DNA of 64,000 nt from Nocardioides nitrophenolicus (GTDB lineage: Bacteria; Actinomycetota; Actinomycetes; Propionibacteriales; Nocardioidaceae): contig NZ_JAFBBY010000001.1 in NCBI RefSeq assembly GCF_016907515.1, positions 3,100,001 to 3,164,000 on the forward strand, given 5' to 3'. The translations under genes were made by a program, and so were the position numbers. This document shows, piece after piece, positions 16,615 to 24,500 of this stretch; the stretch's first letter is position 1, and each line of letters starts with the position of its first letter. The notes under the pieces were generated by a model that saw only the letters and a program-made list of their open reading frames with translations, made no database searches and had not been told where the DNA came from.

Positions 16615-17112
16615 TCACAGCACCTTGGTGCCGTACATCTCCCCGAGCGGGTCGGCCAGCAGCTCGAGCCGCTCGCCGTCGGGGCCGGGGAAGTAGAGCG
16701 AGACCTTCGACTCCAGGTGGTAGGCCACGCCCGCGTCGTCGAGCTTGGCGCGCAGGTAGTCCCACTTCTCCCGGGTCACCGAGATGGCGAGGTGGTGGTG
16801 CCCGCCCAGCACCTCGGCGTACGGCCCGAGGTCGAGGCCCGGGAGGGTGAAGAACGCCAGCAGGTTGCGGGCGCCGACGTCGAAGAAGAAGTGGTCGGAG
16901 CCGGCGTAGTCGCGGTTCTCGAAGATCTCGGTCAGGGGGAACTCCAGCAGTCCCTGGTAGAAGTCGATGGTGCGCCGGACGTCGGAGGACAGCAGGGCGG
17001 CGTGGTGGATGCCGCGGGCGCTGCTCTCGGGGCGCTCGCCCTCGGGGGCGAGGTACTCCCGCTTGATCCGCTCGCGGTCCTTGGTGATCGCGTCGAGGTC
17101 GATGGTTGCCAT
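16615..17112 (-). CDS. VOC-family metalloprotein (glyoxalase / extradiol dioxygenase-like)
   Basis: This 165-residue single VOC module starts MATIDLDAITKDRERIKREY. Candidate metal ligands are the first His of GIHHAALLSSDV, His in GGHHHLAISVT and Glu in DGERLELLADP, the usual H-H-E set. Members isomerise, cleave or epimerise small molecules, or bind drugs; the exact reaction is unknown. The gene is divergent from a MarR regulator with shared repeats in the 59-nt gap, so MarR control is likely. ATG at 17112 is used because the upstream frame extension runs through the operator. Confidence 0.8.
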   Translation of the reverse strand: MATIDLDAITKDRERIKREYLAPEGERPESSARGIHHAALLSSDVRRTIDFYQGLLEFPLTEIFENRDYAGSDHFFFDVGARNLLAFFTLPGLDLGPYAEVLGGHHHLAISVTREKWDYLRAKLDDAGVAYHLESKVSLYFPGPDGERLELLADPLGEMYGTKVL

Positions 17113-17164
17113 GTCAACTACTCTCCTCCAAGGTCGTGGATATGTCAACATTCTTGGCTAGAAT
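17111..17164. promoter_or_regulatory. MarR/VOC divergent promoter with ATGTCAAC repeats
   Basis: ATGTCAAC occurs at 17111-17118 (overlapping the VOC start codon) and again at 17142-17149, 31 bp apart and therefore on the same helix face. TAGAAT at 17159-17164 lies 7 nt before the MarR ATG, giving a leaderless promoter. The repeats are candidate MarR-binding half sites (inference). Confidence 0.5.
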
Positions 17165-17171
17165 GACACCG

Positions 17172-17639
17172 ATGAGTACGACGACACGATGGCTCGACGA
17201 CGAGGAGACCCAGGCCTGGCGGGCCTGGCTCGACCTCAACAACCGGCTGTTCGCGCGCCTCAACCGCGAGCTGCAGGCTGCGAGCGGGCTCTCGATCTCC
17301 GACTACGAGATCCTCGTCGCGCTCACCGACGACGACGTCCCCGAGCACTCGCTGCGGATGTACGAGCTCGGCGAGCGCCTCCAGTGGGAGAAGAGCCGGG
17401 TCTCCAAGCAGGTGTCGCGGATGGAGGCCCGCGGCCTGGTCGAGCGCCGGCACTGCGCCGACGACCGGCGCGGCGCCTTCGTCGACCTCACCGAGGCGGG
17501 CCTGGCCGCGATCTCCGCCGCCGCGCCGGGCCATGTCGCGCTCGTGCGCGAGCTGTTCTTCGACGGGCTCGACGGCGACCAGGTCCGCAGCCTCGGCCGG
17601 TTCGCGACCACGGTCCTCGGCCGGCTCGCCGACGGCTGA
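17172..17639 (+). CDS. MarR-family transcriptional regulator
   Basis: The protein is 155 residues. It has a winged-HTH core with LSISDYEILVALTDD, the recognition region LGERLQWEKSRVSKQVSRMEARGLVERR and the wing CADDRRGAFVDLTEAG. MarR proteins usually repress the neighbouring divergent gene and release on binding a phenolic or oxidative ligand; the VOC gene is the obvious target. ATG 17172 is chosen over in-frame ATGs at 17142 and 17163 because TAGAAT sits 7 nt upstream of it. Confidence 0.88.
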   Translation: MSTTTRWLDDEETQAWRAWLDLNNRLFARLNRELQAASGLSISDYEILVALTDDDVPEHSLRMYELGERLQWEKSRVSKQVSRMEARGLVERRHCADDRRGAFVDLTEAGLAAISAAAPGHVALVRELFFDGLDGDQVRSLGRFATTVLGRLADG

Positions 17640-17651
17640 GGCCGCCGTCGG

Positions 17652-19190
17652 CTACAGCGGCCGGCCGCGCAGATCCGCCACGGCGAGCGAGGCGAAGGTC
17701 ATCGCGGCGCCGAGCGGCGCCCCCGGACCCGGGTACGCCGAGCCGAACACCGAGGCGGTGGAGTTGCTCGCGGCGTAGAGGCCGGGGATCGGGCGGCCCT
17801 CGACGTCGAGCACCCGCGCGCTCGCGTCGGTGACCAGGCCGCCCTTGGTGCCGAGGTCGGACAGCACGAACCGGGCGGCGGTGAACGGCGCCTTGTCGAC
17901 GGGGGCGAGCGCGGCGGAGGGGCCGCCGCCGCCGGCGAAGAAGGTGTCGTACTCGTCCTCGCCGCGGCCGAAGTCCTCGTCCCTGCCCGCGGCCGCGAAG
18001 GCGTTGTAGCGCTCGACGGTCGCGACCAGCGCGACGGGGTCGAGGCCCACCGCGACGGCGAGCTCCTCGATGGTGTCTGCCTCCACCCAGGTGCCGGCGG
18101 CGAGGTGCTCCGCGCGCTCGCCCTCGGGCATCGCGATCGCGGGCAGCCGGCCGTCCTCGCGGGAGTCGAAGACCAGCCAGGACGGCGTCCGGTCGGCGGC
18201 GGCCGCCATCGCCCGGCCGAACCTGTCGTAGGGCAGGCACTCGTTGGCGTAGCGCCGTGCCGTCGCGTCGACCATCACGCCGCCGCGGAAGCCGAGCGTG
18301 AAGGCGCCGCTGCCGTCGGGCTGCTGCAGGCCCGGGCAGAACCAGCCCTCGCCCGACCAGTCGGTGGCGGCGCCGATCTCGGCGGCCGCGTCGATCACCT
18401 CTCCGGTGTTGGTGCCGCGCGGCGCCATCGTCCAGGCGGCGTCGCCCGGCGTGCCGTGGGCGGTACGCCGCTCCGGGCTGCCCTCGAAGCCGCCGGCCGC
18501 GATCAGGATGCCGCGCCGGGCGCGCACCTCGCCGGCGCCGTCCGGCCCGGTGAAGCGCACCGTCGTGGCGCGGCCGGCCGCGTCCCGCCCGAAGCCGGTG
18601 ACCTGGTGCCCGGTCGCGATGGTGCCGCCGTCGCGCACCGTCATCGCGGCCAGCCGCGCGATCAGCGCCTGCCCGCCGGACAGCGTGGCGCGGCCCGGCC
18701 GGCCCGCGCGGTCCCGCTCGACCGGCGGCCGCACCAGCGCCGCCACGGCGGGGTCGAGCTCGTCGCGCCGGATGCTCGTCGGCTGGATCGAGCGGCCCAT
18801 CGGCACCCGGCCGGGCGCGTCGTAGTACTCCGCGAACGGGATCCACTCGAACTCCATGAGCGGGTCCGCCTCGAGCTGGGCGACCAGGCGCGGAGCCTGG
18901 GTGAGCAGCGCCTCGACCCGCTCCTGGTCGGGCGACTCGAGGATCGCGCCGAGGTACGCGCGGGCGCCCTCGGTCGAGTCCGGGAGCCCGGCGCGCTGCT
19001 GCACCTCGGAGCCGGGCAGCCAGCACGCGCCGCCGGAGTACGCCGACGTGCCTCCGATCAGCGGGGTCCGCTCGAGCACCAGCGTGCTCAGCCCGGCCGC
19101 GGCGGCGAGGGCGGCCCCGGTCAGGGCGCCACCGCCCGACCCGACCACGACGACGTCGTACTCCTGCTGGACGGGGCTGATCGCGCTCAT
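17652..19190 (-). CDS. FAD-dependent dehydrogenase, 3-ketosteroid-delta1-dehydrogenase-like
   Basis: The protein is 512 residues. The N-terminal Rossmann motif is VVVVGSGGGALTGAALAAAAG followed by LVLERTPLIGGTSAYSGG, as in the fumarate reductase/KstD flavoprotein family. The C-terminal ASNSTASVFGSAYPGPGAPLGAAMTFA carries the Tyr and Gly that match the KstD active-site segment. KstD enzymes insert the 1,2 double bond in 3-ketosteroids during sterol breakdown. Steroid substrate is an inference from sequence and from a KstR-like operator at the promoter; no other steroid genes are in the window. Predicted leaderless (TATCGT 6 nt before ATG). Confidence 0.75.
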   Translation of the reverse strand: MSAISPVQQEYDVVVVGSGGGALTGAALAAAAGLSTLVLERTPLIGGTSAYSGGACWLPGSEVQQRAGLPDSTEGARAYLGAILESPDQERVEALLTQAPRLVAQLEADPLMEFEWIPFAEYYDAPGRVPMGRSIQPTSIRRDELDPAVAALVRPPVERDRAGRPGRATLSGGQALIARLAAMTVRDGGTIATGHQVTGFGRDAAGRATTVRFTGPDGAGEVRARRGILIAAGGFEGSPERRTAHGTPGDAAWTMAPRGTNTGEVIDAAAEIGAATDWSGEGWFCPGLQQPDGSGAFTLGFRGGVMVDATARRYANECLPYDRFGRAMAAAADRTPSWLVFDSREDGRLPAIAMPEGERAEHLAAGTWVEADTIEELAVAVGLDPVALVATVERYNAFAAAGRDEDFGRGEDEYDTFFAGGGGPSAALAPVDKAPFTAARFVLSDLGTKGGLVTDASARVLDVEGRPIPGLYAASNSTASVFGSAYPGPGAPLGAAMTFASLAVADLRGRPL

Positions 19191-19196
19191 GGCGAA

Positions 19197-19213
19197 ACGA
19201 TAACGCGTTCTAG
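19197..19213 (-). promoter_or_regulatory. KstR-like operator overlapping a leaderless -10 box
   Basis: On the minus strand, CTAGAACGCGTTATC (19199-19213) resembles the KstR pattern TNNAACNNGTTNNA with one mismatch at the end. It overlaps the -10 hexamer TATCGT (19197-19202), 6 nt before the flavoprotein ATG. The TAG stop of the upstream VanZ gene (19210-19212) lies inside the operator. A TetR-family repressor binding here would block transcription (inference). Confidence 0.5.
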
Positions 19214-19620
19214 TTTGCCCGGGCGGCGCTCGTCCCGACCCGGCTCAGTGGCGCCGCGAGCACCGCGCCGACCAGCCCGCCGAGCCCGTTGTGCGCCACG
19301 TCGGTGAGCGTCGGCACCCGGCTGGGGAGGAACTGCTGCTGCGCCAGCTCGATGCAGGCCGACGCGAGCACGGTCAGTGCGGCGGCGAGCAGTGGCCGTC
19401 CGAGGACGACGGCGAGCAGGAAGCCGGCCGGCACGAACAGGGCGACGTTCGCCAAGGCCTCGGTCTGGTCCCAGCTCAGCCGGCCGTCGCTGGCGACGTC
19501 GGCCGCGTGCCAGCCCAGGTCGAAGGCCCAGCGCCCGGCCGACGGGTCGGCGAGGGTGAGCCGGGCGACGAGGACGGAGTAGCAGGCCAGCAGGACGGCG
19601 GCGACGGGACGGCGGATCAT
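19210..19620 (-). CDS. VanZ-family membrane protein
   Basis: The protein is 136 residues with about four hydrophobic segments. It ends with the VanZ-like block SACIELAQQQFLPSRVPTLTDVAHNGLGGLVGAVL, where E-Q and D-N-G residues are family hallmarks. VanZ of enterococci gives low teicoplanin resistance by an unclear mechanism; actinobacterial homologues are common and mostly uncharacterised. Its ATG at 19620 lies 7 nt after TAGCGT (19628-19633). Only 19 nt separate it from the flavoprotein gene. Confidence 0.8.
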   Translation of the reverse strand: MIRRPVAAVLLACYSVLVARLTLADPSAGRWAFDLGWHAADVASDGRLSWDQTEALANVALFVPAGFLLAVVLGRPLLAAALTVLASACIELAQQQFLPSRVPTLTDVAHNGLGGLVGAVLAAPLSRVGTSAARAN

Positions 19621-19627
19621 GCTCCCG

Positions 19628-19633
19628 ACGCTA
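19628..19633 (-). promoter_or_regulatory. Leaderless -10 box of the VanZ gene
   Basis: TAGCGT on the minus strand, 7 nt from the ATG at 19620; there is no Shine-Dalgarno between them. Confidence 0.5.
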
Positions 19634-19693
19634 GGCACGCCCCGCGGCCCACCCATCGGTCTCGGGTGCCGATCGCCGGTACCCGAGGACCGA

Positions 19694-19816
19694 TCAGCCC
19701 TGGCGGCCCTTCATCCGCGGGTTCTGCTTGTTGATCACGTAGATCCGCCCGCGCCGGCGCACCACCTGGGCGCCCGGCTGGCGCTTGAGCGACCGGATCG
19801 AGTTCCGCACCTTCAT
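19694..19816 (-). CDS. rpmJ: 50S ribosomal protein L36, zinc-independent form
   Basis: This 40-residue protein ([20 protein letters not shown] then [20 protein letters not shown]) is a bL36 paralogue lacking the zinc-binding Cys/His set of the standard form. It is the last gene of the minus-strand Zur-controlled unit L31B, Mrf-like, L32, L36. Its ATG overlaps the L32 stop (ATGA). Zinc-free paralogues replace zinc-containing ribosomal proteins in zinc starvation, sparing zinc; the Zur box upstream of the unit agrees. Confidence 0.93.
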   Translation of the reverse strand: MKVRNSIRSLKRQPGAQVVRRRGRIYVINKQNPRMKGRQG

Positions 19817-20001
19817 CGCCTCGTCCCCCGTCCCGTCTCCGGATCGACCAGCCCGTCCAGGACGGCGCCGATCAGTCGTCGCGGCACCCGGTGGGTGCGC
19901 CCGTCGATGGTCACCGGCACCAGGTCCGGTGTGCTCGCCCGCCACTGCGCCCGGCGGTGCCGGGTGCGGCTGCGGGAGGTGCGCCGCTTCGGCACGGCCA
20001 T
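19813..20001 (-). CDS. rpmF: 50S ribosomal protein L32, zinc-independent form
   Basis: This 62-residue protein starts [20 protein letters not shown], the bL32 signature, and lacks the C-terminal CxxC/CxxC zinc site. The ATG overlaps the stop of the Mrf-like gene, and the stop overlaps the L36 start, so the unit is tightly coupled. It would replace a zinc-containing L32 under zinc limitation. Confidence 0.92.
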   Translation of the reverse strand: MAVPKRRTSRSRTRHRRAQWRASTPDLVPVTIDGRTHRVPRRLIGAVLDGLVDPETGRGTRR

Positions 20002-21065
20002 CACGCCACCTCCCGGATCGGGCCCAGCCACGGCTCGAAGCCGTCCTCGCTCGCCGACCAGGAGCCGCGCTCGCCGTCCGCGACCAGCAGGTCGGCGAAC
20101 GCGTCGCGCAGGTGGGCGGGCGCGACGCCGACACCGGTCAGCACGATCCGGGTGAACGGCGTACGACGACCCCAGCCGGCGTGGTCGCCGATGCTGAGCT
20201 GGCCGCCCGCGCCGTCCCACTCCACGGCCCGCCCGGGCCGGGTCGGCAGCCAGAAGCAGCCGCGCGAGCGGTGCGCGCCGCCGCCGAGGAGCTCCAGCGA
20301 CTCCAGCAGCCGCTCGGGGTGGAACGGGCGCGGCGAGCGCAGGTCCACCCGCCACACGCCCTCCGCGCGAAGCTCGGGCAGCGGGTCGGATCGGGTGGGG
20401 CTGGTCCAGCCGTCGCGGTGTGCCCGCTGGTGCAGGCCGCCCAGCAGCTGTCCGCCGTCCAGGCCGTGGGCACCGTCGAGCAGCGCCACGCCGGGCCGGG
20501 CGAGGGCGGCGACCAGACTCCGCGCGACCGGGTCGGCGTCGCCGTCGAGGACCAGGGCGTCGGCGTACTCCACCATCGCCGCGAGCACCTCGCCGACGCC
20601 TCGGCGGTCGTCGGGCGCGCAGTGCAGGCCGCGGTCGGCGAGCAGGTCGTCGCCGACCAGGTCACGCACCGGGTGGCGGCCGCTGAGCGCGGTGACGACC
20701 GTGGCGACCCGCAGGAAGCGGGCCAGCCGGGTGTCCCAGGTGAGCGCGGCGCACAGGTGGCCGGCCTCGGCTCCGACGGGAAGGTGGGCCACGATGCTGT
20801 GCCACCGGCCGTCGCGGGCGAGCCGCTCCAGGGTCGGCAGGATGTCCTCGCGGATCGCGCAGGTGACGCAGGCGTGCTCCAGCAGGGTCTCGTGGGTCTC
20901 CACGATCCCGCTCAGGTCGCTCACCGTGCGGGTCAGCAGGCCTCGCTCCGGGTCGATCTCGTGGCGCACCGCGACGGCCTCGGGCAGGCTGAACTGCAGG
21001 CCCACCATCGCCGTCGCCATCGCCTCGGGGTCGACGCCGGCGAGCAGGACGAGCGGCACCCTCAT
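20001..21065 (-). CDS. CobW-like protein without P-loop (Rv0106 / Mrf-like), Zur regulon
   Basis: The protein is 354 residues. It resembles COG0523 (CobW) proteins in overall order, with [19 protein letters not shown] matching the GCVSCTIRDD segment of M. tuberculosis Rv0106, but the N-terminal GxxGxGKT Walker A is absent ([20 protein letters not shown] instead). Rv0106 and its M. smegmatis homologue Mrf are encoded in the Zur-controlled alternative ribosomal operon and were linked to ribosome hibernation. The same context here (L31B, L32, L36) supports an orthologous role. It is therefore probably not a classical GTPase metallochaperone. Start overlaps the L31B stop. Confidence 0.78.
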   Translation of the reverse strand: MRVPLVLLAGVDPEAMATAMVGLQFSLPEAVAVRHEIDPERGLLTRTVSDLSGIVETHETLLEHACVTCAIREDILPTLERLARDGRWHSIVAHLPVGAEAGHLCAALTWDTRLARFLRVATVVTALSGRHPVRDLVGDDLLADRGLHCAPDDRRGVGEVLAAMVEYADALVLDGDADPVARSLVAALARPGVALLDGAHGLDGGQLLGGLHQRAHRDGWTSPTRSDPLPELRAEGVWRVDLRSPRPFHPERLLESLELLGGGAHRSRGCFWLPTRPGRAVEWDGAGGQLSIGDHAGWGRRTPFTRIVLTGVGVAPAHLRDAFADLLVADGERGSWSASEDGFEPWLGPIREVA

Positions 21066-21343
21066 CGCGCGCCGTCCCGCCGGTCCCGCCGGCCGTAGCG
21101 CCGCTCGAAGGCCTCGACCCGTCCCTCGGCGTCGAGCACCCGGCCCTGGCCGGTCCAGAACGGGTGACTGTGCACGCTCACGTCGACGTCGACGACCGGG
21201 TAGGACCTCCCGTCGACCTCGACCGTCCGGCCGTCCGGTCCTGTCGCGCCGCCGGCGAGCGTCGACCGGGTGAGCACCAGGTCGCCGGTCGCGCGGTCGC
21301 GGAAGACGACGGGTCCGTAGGCCGGGTGGATGCCCTGCTTCAT
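21062..21343 (-). CDS. rpmE2: 50S ribosomal protein L31 type B (zinc-independent)
   Basis: This 93-residue protein opens MKQGIHPAYGPVVFRDRATG, the type-B bL31 signature, and has no CxxC zinc motif. VSVHSHPFWTGQGRVLD is the conserved middle. It is the first gene of the minus-strand unit, with AAGGAG before the ATG, and lies divergent from L28 across a Zur box. Type-B L31 replaces zinc-bearing L31 in zinc-starved cells. Confidence 0.95.
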   Translation of the reverse strand: MKQGIHPAYGPVVFRDRATGDLVLTRSTLAGGATGPDGRTVEVDGRSYPVVDVDVSVHSHPFWTGQGRVLDAEGRVEAFERRYGRRDRRDGAR

Positions 21344-21362
21344 CGCTTGCTCCTTGAGTTAG

Positions 21363-21381
21363 AATGAGAATCGTTCTCAAT
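21363..21381. promoter_or_regulatory. Zur box (divergent L31B / L28 promoters)
   Basis: AATGAGAATCGTTCTCAAT is a near-perfect palindrome in the 58-nt gap between divergent zinc-free ribosomal genes, and fits the actinobacterial Zur operator. A second copy at 23150-23167 is identical at 16 of 17 core positions. Zur with zinc bound is expected to repress both units. Confidence 0.88.
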
Positions 21382-21401
21382 CATACGACAGGAGGGAAGC
21401 G

Positions 21402-21638
21402 ATGTCACAGGTGTGTCAGGTCACCGGCGCCCGGCCGGGCTTCGGCAACCACGTGTCGCACTCGCACCGCCGCACCCGGCGGCGCTTCGACGTCAACATC
21501 CAGCGCAAGCGGTACTGGGTGCCGTCGCTGGGGCGGCACGTCACGCTGCGGGTCTCCGCCCGCGGCATCAAGACCATCGACCAGCGGGGGATCGAGGCCG
21601 TCGTGGCCGACCTCCGCGCCCGAGGAGAGAGGTACTGA
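21402..21638 (+). CDS. rpmB: 50S ribosomal protein L28, zinc-independent form
   Basis: This 78-residue protein opens [20 protein letters not shown], the bL28 signature. The zinc form has CxxC near the N-terminus; here the second Cys is replaced (CQVTG), as in the zinc-free paralogue. GGAGGG precedes the ATG. First gene of the plus-strand L28-L33-S14 unit, next to the Zur box. Confidence 0.95.
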   Translation: MSQVCQVTGARPGFGNHVSHSHRRTRRRFDVNIQRKRYWVPSLGRHVTLRVSARGIKTIDQRGIEAVVADLRARGERY

Positions 21639-21639
21639 C

Positions 21640-21810
21640 ATGGCGAAGAGGGCATCCGACGTGCGACCGATCGTGAAGCTGCGCTCGACGGGCGGCACCG
21701 GTTACACCTATGTCACCCGCAAGAACCGCCGCAACGACCCCGACCGGATCCGGCTGCGCAAGTACGACCCCGTGCTGCGCCGCCACGTCGAGTTCCGCGA
21801 GGAGCGCTGA
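21640..21810 (+). CDS. rpmG: 50S ribosomal protein L33, zinc-independent form
   Basis: This 56-residue protein ([20 protein letters not shown], then [20 protein letters not shown]) is bL33 without the CxxC pairs. It begins 1 nt after the L28 stop, and its TGA shares a base with the S14 ATG (TGATG). Part of the zinc-sparing set. Confidence 0.94.
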   Translation: MAKRASDVRPIVKLRSTGGTGYTYVTRKNRRNDPDRIRLRKYDPVLRRHVEFREER

Positions 21811-22115
21811 TGGCGTCGCGGGCCAAGATCGCCGCCGACGCGCGGCGCCGCGTGACCGTGGCGAGGTACGCCGGGCGGCGGGCCGCGCTCAAGGAGCGGG
21901 TCCGGCGCGCCGAGCCGGGCTCGGTCGAGCTGGCCGCGGCGGTGCGCGAGCTGGCCCGGCTGCCGCGTGACGCGTCGCCGGTGCGGCTGCGCAATCGCGA
22001 CCAGGTCGACGGCCGGCCGCGTGGCTACCTGCGCAAGGCCGGTCTGTCCCGGATCCGGTTCCGCGAGCTGGCCCACCGAGGAGAGCTGCCGGGGGTCACG
22101 AAGTCGAGCTGGTGA
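21810..22115 (+). CDS. rpsN: 30S ribosomal protein S14, zinc-independent form
   Basis: This 101-residue protein is the long, zinc-free uS14 type (the zinc form is about 61 residues with CxxC). [20 protein letters not shown] and [18 protein letters not shown] are family blocks. It ends 20 nt inside the 3' end of the convergent CobW gene, so the two coding regions overlap tail to tail. Under the same Zur control as L28 and L33. Confidence 0.94.
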   Translation: MASRAKIAADARRRVTVARYAGRRAALKERVRRAEPGSVELAAAVRELARLPRDASPVRLRNRDQVDGRPRGYLRKAGLSRIRFRELAHRGELPGVTKSSW

Positions 22116-23136
22116 GCCGGCGCAGCCGCTCCAGGTGGCGCAGTCCCGCCGGGTCCGGGCCGGTCGACGGCGTCAGCGCCGCCTCCAGCCGGGCCCGGGC
22201 GGCAGCGGCGTCCAGGTCCAGCCCGATCGCGACCAGCTCGCCGCGCTCGGGGGCGGGACGGAGCGCGGCGACGTGGACCTGGCCGCCGACCACGTGCACG
22301 ACGTACCCGCGGCGACCGCGGGCGGTCTCGACCGCGACCGTGCCCTTGATCCGGTAGGCCCCGGCGGGCGGGTCGAGCAGCAGCTCGGCGACCGCGCCGG
22401 GCGCGACGGTGCCGTCGACCCGGACGGAGGCCGACGCGGCGTGCGGTCCGTGGTCGGGTCCGTGGGCGTCGGCGGCGGCCCGCTCGGCGCGCAGCAGCGA
22501 GGCGATCGGGAGCTGGTCGGGCGGGTCCTCGGCCAGCGCGACGTCGTGGATCAGCGCGGGGTCGATCCGGCCGCGGGAGGTGCGCACGACGTGCGCGTCG
22601 GGGTTCACCTCGCGCACCCGCGCCTCGATCGCCGCCAGCGTCCGCTCGCGCTCGTCGTCCGGCAGCAGGTCGGCCTTGTTGAGCACGACCAGGGTCGCCA
22701 CCGAGAAGCGCGCCGGCGGCATCCCGCCGTCGTCGAGGGTGGCGAAGTACTCCACGGCGTCCACGACGTCGACCACCCCGCCCGGGCGCACCCGCGGCGC
22801 CCGACTGTGGCGGATCAGCTGCGCCAGCGCACCCGGCTCGGCCAGTCCGCTCGCCTCGACCACGACGGCGTCGAGCCCCAGCCGCGGATGGGTGAGCCTC
22901 TCGAGGGCGTCGTCGAGGCCGGACACGTCCTCGATGCAGCACAGGCAGCCGCCCGCGATCGACACCGGCTCGTCGACCTGCCCGGTCACCAGTCCGGCGT
23001 CGACGTTGATCTCCCCGAAGTCGTTGACGATCACGCCGATCCGCGCGCCCGGCCGGCGCAGCAGGCGGTTGAGGAGCGTGGTCTTCCCGGCGCCGAGATG
23101 ACCGGTCAGGGCGGTCACGGGAACGGCGGTGCTCAC
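22096..23136 (-). CDS. CobW/COG0523 zinc-chaperone GTPase
   Basis: The protein is 346 residues. Walker A is [17 protein letters not shown], the metal motif [10 protein letters not shown], Walker B-like [12 protein letters not shown] and the guanine motif VLNKADLL. The COG0523 C-terminal domain follows, with RIKGTVAVE. Such GTPases (ZNG1 type) are thought to insert zinc into key enzymes in zinc-poor cells. The GTG at 23136 lies 6 nt after TAGACT (23143-23148), and a Zur box overlaps the upstream promoter region, so the gene is predicted leaderless and Zur-repressed. The linker [11 protein letters not shown] is a possible metal-binding stretch. Confidence 0.92.
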   Translation of the reverse strand: MSTAVPVTALTGHLGAGKTTLLNRLLRRPGARIGVIVNDFGEINVDAGLVTGQVDEPVSIAGGCLCCIEDVSGLDDALERLTHPRLGLDAVVVEASGLAEPGALAQLIRHSRAPRVRPGGVVDVVDAVEYFATLDDGGMPPARFSVATLVVLNKADLLPDDERERTLAAIEARVREVNPDAHVVRTSRGRIDPALIHDVALAEDPPDQLPIASLLRAERAAADAHGPDHGPHAASASVRVDGTVAPGAVAELLLDPPAGAYRIKGTVAVETARGRRGYVVHVVGGQVHVAALRPAPERGELVAIGLDLDAAAARARLEAALTPSTGPDPAGLRHLERLRRLTSSTS

Positions 23137-23142
23137 CCCGCC

Positions 23143-23167
23143 AGTCTAGTTGACAACGATTCTCATA
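23143..23167. promoter_or_regulatory. Zur box and leaderless -10 before the CobW gene
   Basis: On the minus strand ATGAGAATCGTTGTCAA (23150-23166) differs from the first Zur box at one core base. It abuts TAGACT (23143-23148). The plus-strand YibE/F gene starts 29 nt on the other side, so one box may control both genes. Confidence 0.82.
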
Positions 23168-23195
23168 TCCGGGGTGGTCGTGGCAGGGTGAGCGG

Positions 23196-24500
23196 GTGAG
23201 CAGCCACCGCCGAGAGAAGGCCCCGCGCGGCCACGGGCACGGACATGGGCACGGTCATGGCGGTCATGGTCATGGCGACGACCTCGCCCCCGTCCGGATC
23301 GGTACGACGGCCCGCACCGTCCTGCTCGCCGTCCTCGCCCTCGCGCTGATCGGCACCCTCGCCGGCCTCCTCGTCTGGTGGCCGCCCTCGGACGCCGCCG
23401 CACGCAGCGCCGAGGAGGGCGGTGCCGCCGCACAGTTCGCCGCCCCCGGCGTCACCTTCCCCTCGGCCGAGGTGCTCTCGGTGTCCCCACGCTGCCCCGG
23501 CAACGGGCTGCCCGACGGCTCCGGGTGCAGCTCGCTGAGCGTCCGGGTCGTCGAGGGCGAGGAGGGCGCCGGCGACAAGGTCCGGGTCGACGTACCGCCC
23601 GAGGTGATCGACTCCGGCATCGCCAAGGGCGACCACGTCGAGCTGCTGCGCAACCCCGCCCAGGAGACCGGTCAGGACGTGTCGTACTCCTACTTCGCCA
23701 CCGAGCGCTACGGCACCCTGATCTGGCTCACCGTCCTCTTCGTCGCCGTGGTGCTCGCCGTCGCGCGGCTGCGCGGCCTGTTCGGCCTGGTCGGGCTGGC
23801 CTTCGGCGGCGCGGTCGTGTGGTGGTGGATGCTGCCCGCGCTGCTCGACGGCGCCCCCGGCGTCGGCGTCGCACTGACCAGCGCCTCGGCGATCATGTTC
23901 GTCGTCCTCTACACCACCCACGGCTTCTCGCTGCGCACCAGCACCGCGCTCGCCGGCACCCTGCTCGGCATCATGCTCACCGCGGGGATCGGCGTGCTCG
24001 CGATCGGCGACGCCCGGCTGACCGGCATCAGCGACGAGGGCGGCGCCATCCTCGCCAGCTTCGGCGCCCTCGACTTCCAGGCCCTGCTCGGCTGCGCCCT
24101 CGTCATCGCCGGCCTCGGCGTCCTCAACGACGTCACCATCACCCAGGCCTCCGCCGTCTGGGAGCTGCGCGCCGCCACCCCCGGCGCCTCCCGGACCGAG
24201 GTCTTCACCAGCGCCATGCGGATCGGCCGCGACCACATCGCCTCGACGATCTACACCATCGTCTTCGCCTACGTCGGCACCGCGCTGATCCTGCTCATGC
24301 TGCTGCGCGTCTACGACCGCCCGCTGCTCGAGCTGATCTCCACCGAGCAGCTCGCGGAGGAGGTCATCCGGACCCTGGTCACCTCGATCGGCCTGGTCCT
24401 CGCCGTACCCGTCACCACTGCTGTCGCGGCGGTGATCGCGGCTCCGGTGCGGGGGGTTGCGGATGAGTCGGGGGCTGCGGGTGCAGGAATCGCCGGTTGA
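23196..24500 (+). CDS. YibE/F-family membrane protein with His-rich N-terminus
   Basis: The protein is 434 residues. The cytoplasmic N-terminus has the run HGHGHGHGHGGHGHGDD (residues about 13-29), a likely metal-binding tail, then a transmembrane segment, an extracytoplasmic domain of about 110 residues and about seven more membrane segments with YibE/F hallmarks (ASAIMFVVLYTTHGFSLRTS, GVLNDVTITQASAVWELR). YibE/F function is not established. The His tail and the adjacent Zur box suggest a role in zinc homeostasis (inference). GTG at 23196 follows CAGGGT by 6 nt. The C-terminal residues and the TGA lie inside the 24481-24598 repeat. Confidence 0.82.
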   Translation: MSSHRREKAPRGHGHGHGHGHGGHGHGDDLAPVRIGTTARTVLLAVLALALIGTLAGLLVWWPPSDAAARSAEEGGAAAQFAAPGVTFPSAEVLSVSPRCPGNGLPDGSGCSSLSVRVVEGEEGAGDKVRVDVPPEVIDSGIAKGDHVELLRNPAQETGQDVSYSYFATERYGTLIWLTVLFVAVVLAVARLRGLFGLVGLAFGGAVVWWWMLPALLDGAPGVGVALTSASAIMFVVLYTTHGFSLRTSTALAGTLLGIMLTAGIGVLAIGDARLTGISDEGGAILASFGALDFQALLGCALVIAGLGVLNDVTITQASAVWELRAATPGASRTEVFTSAMRIGRDHIASTIYTIVFAYVGTALILLMLLRVYDRPLLELISTEQLAEEVIRTLVTSIGLVLAVPVTTAVAAVIAAPVRGVADESGAAGAGIAG

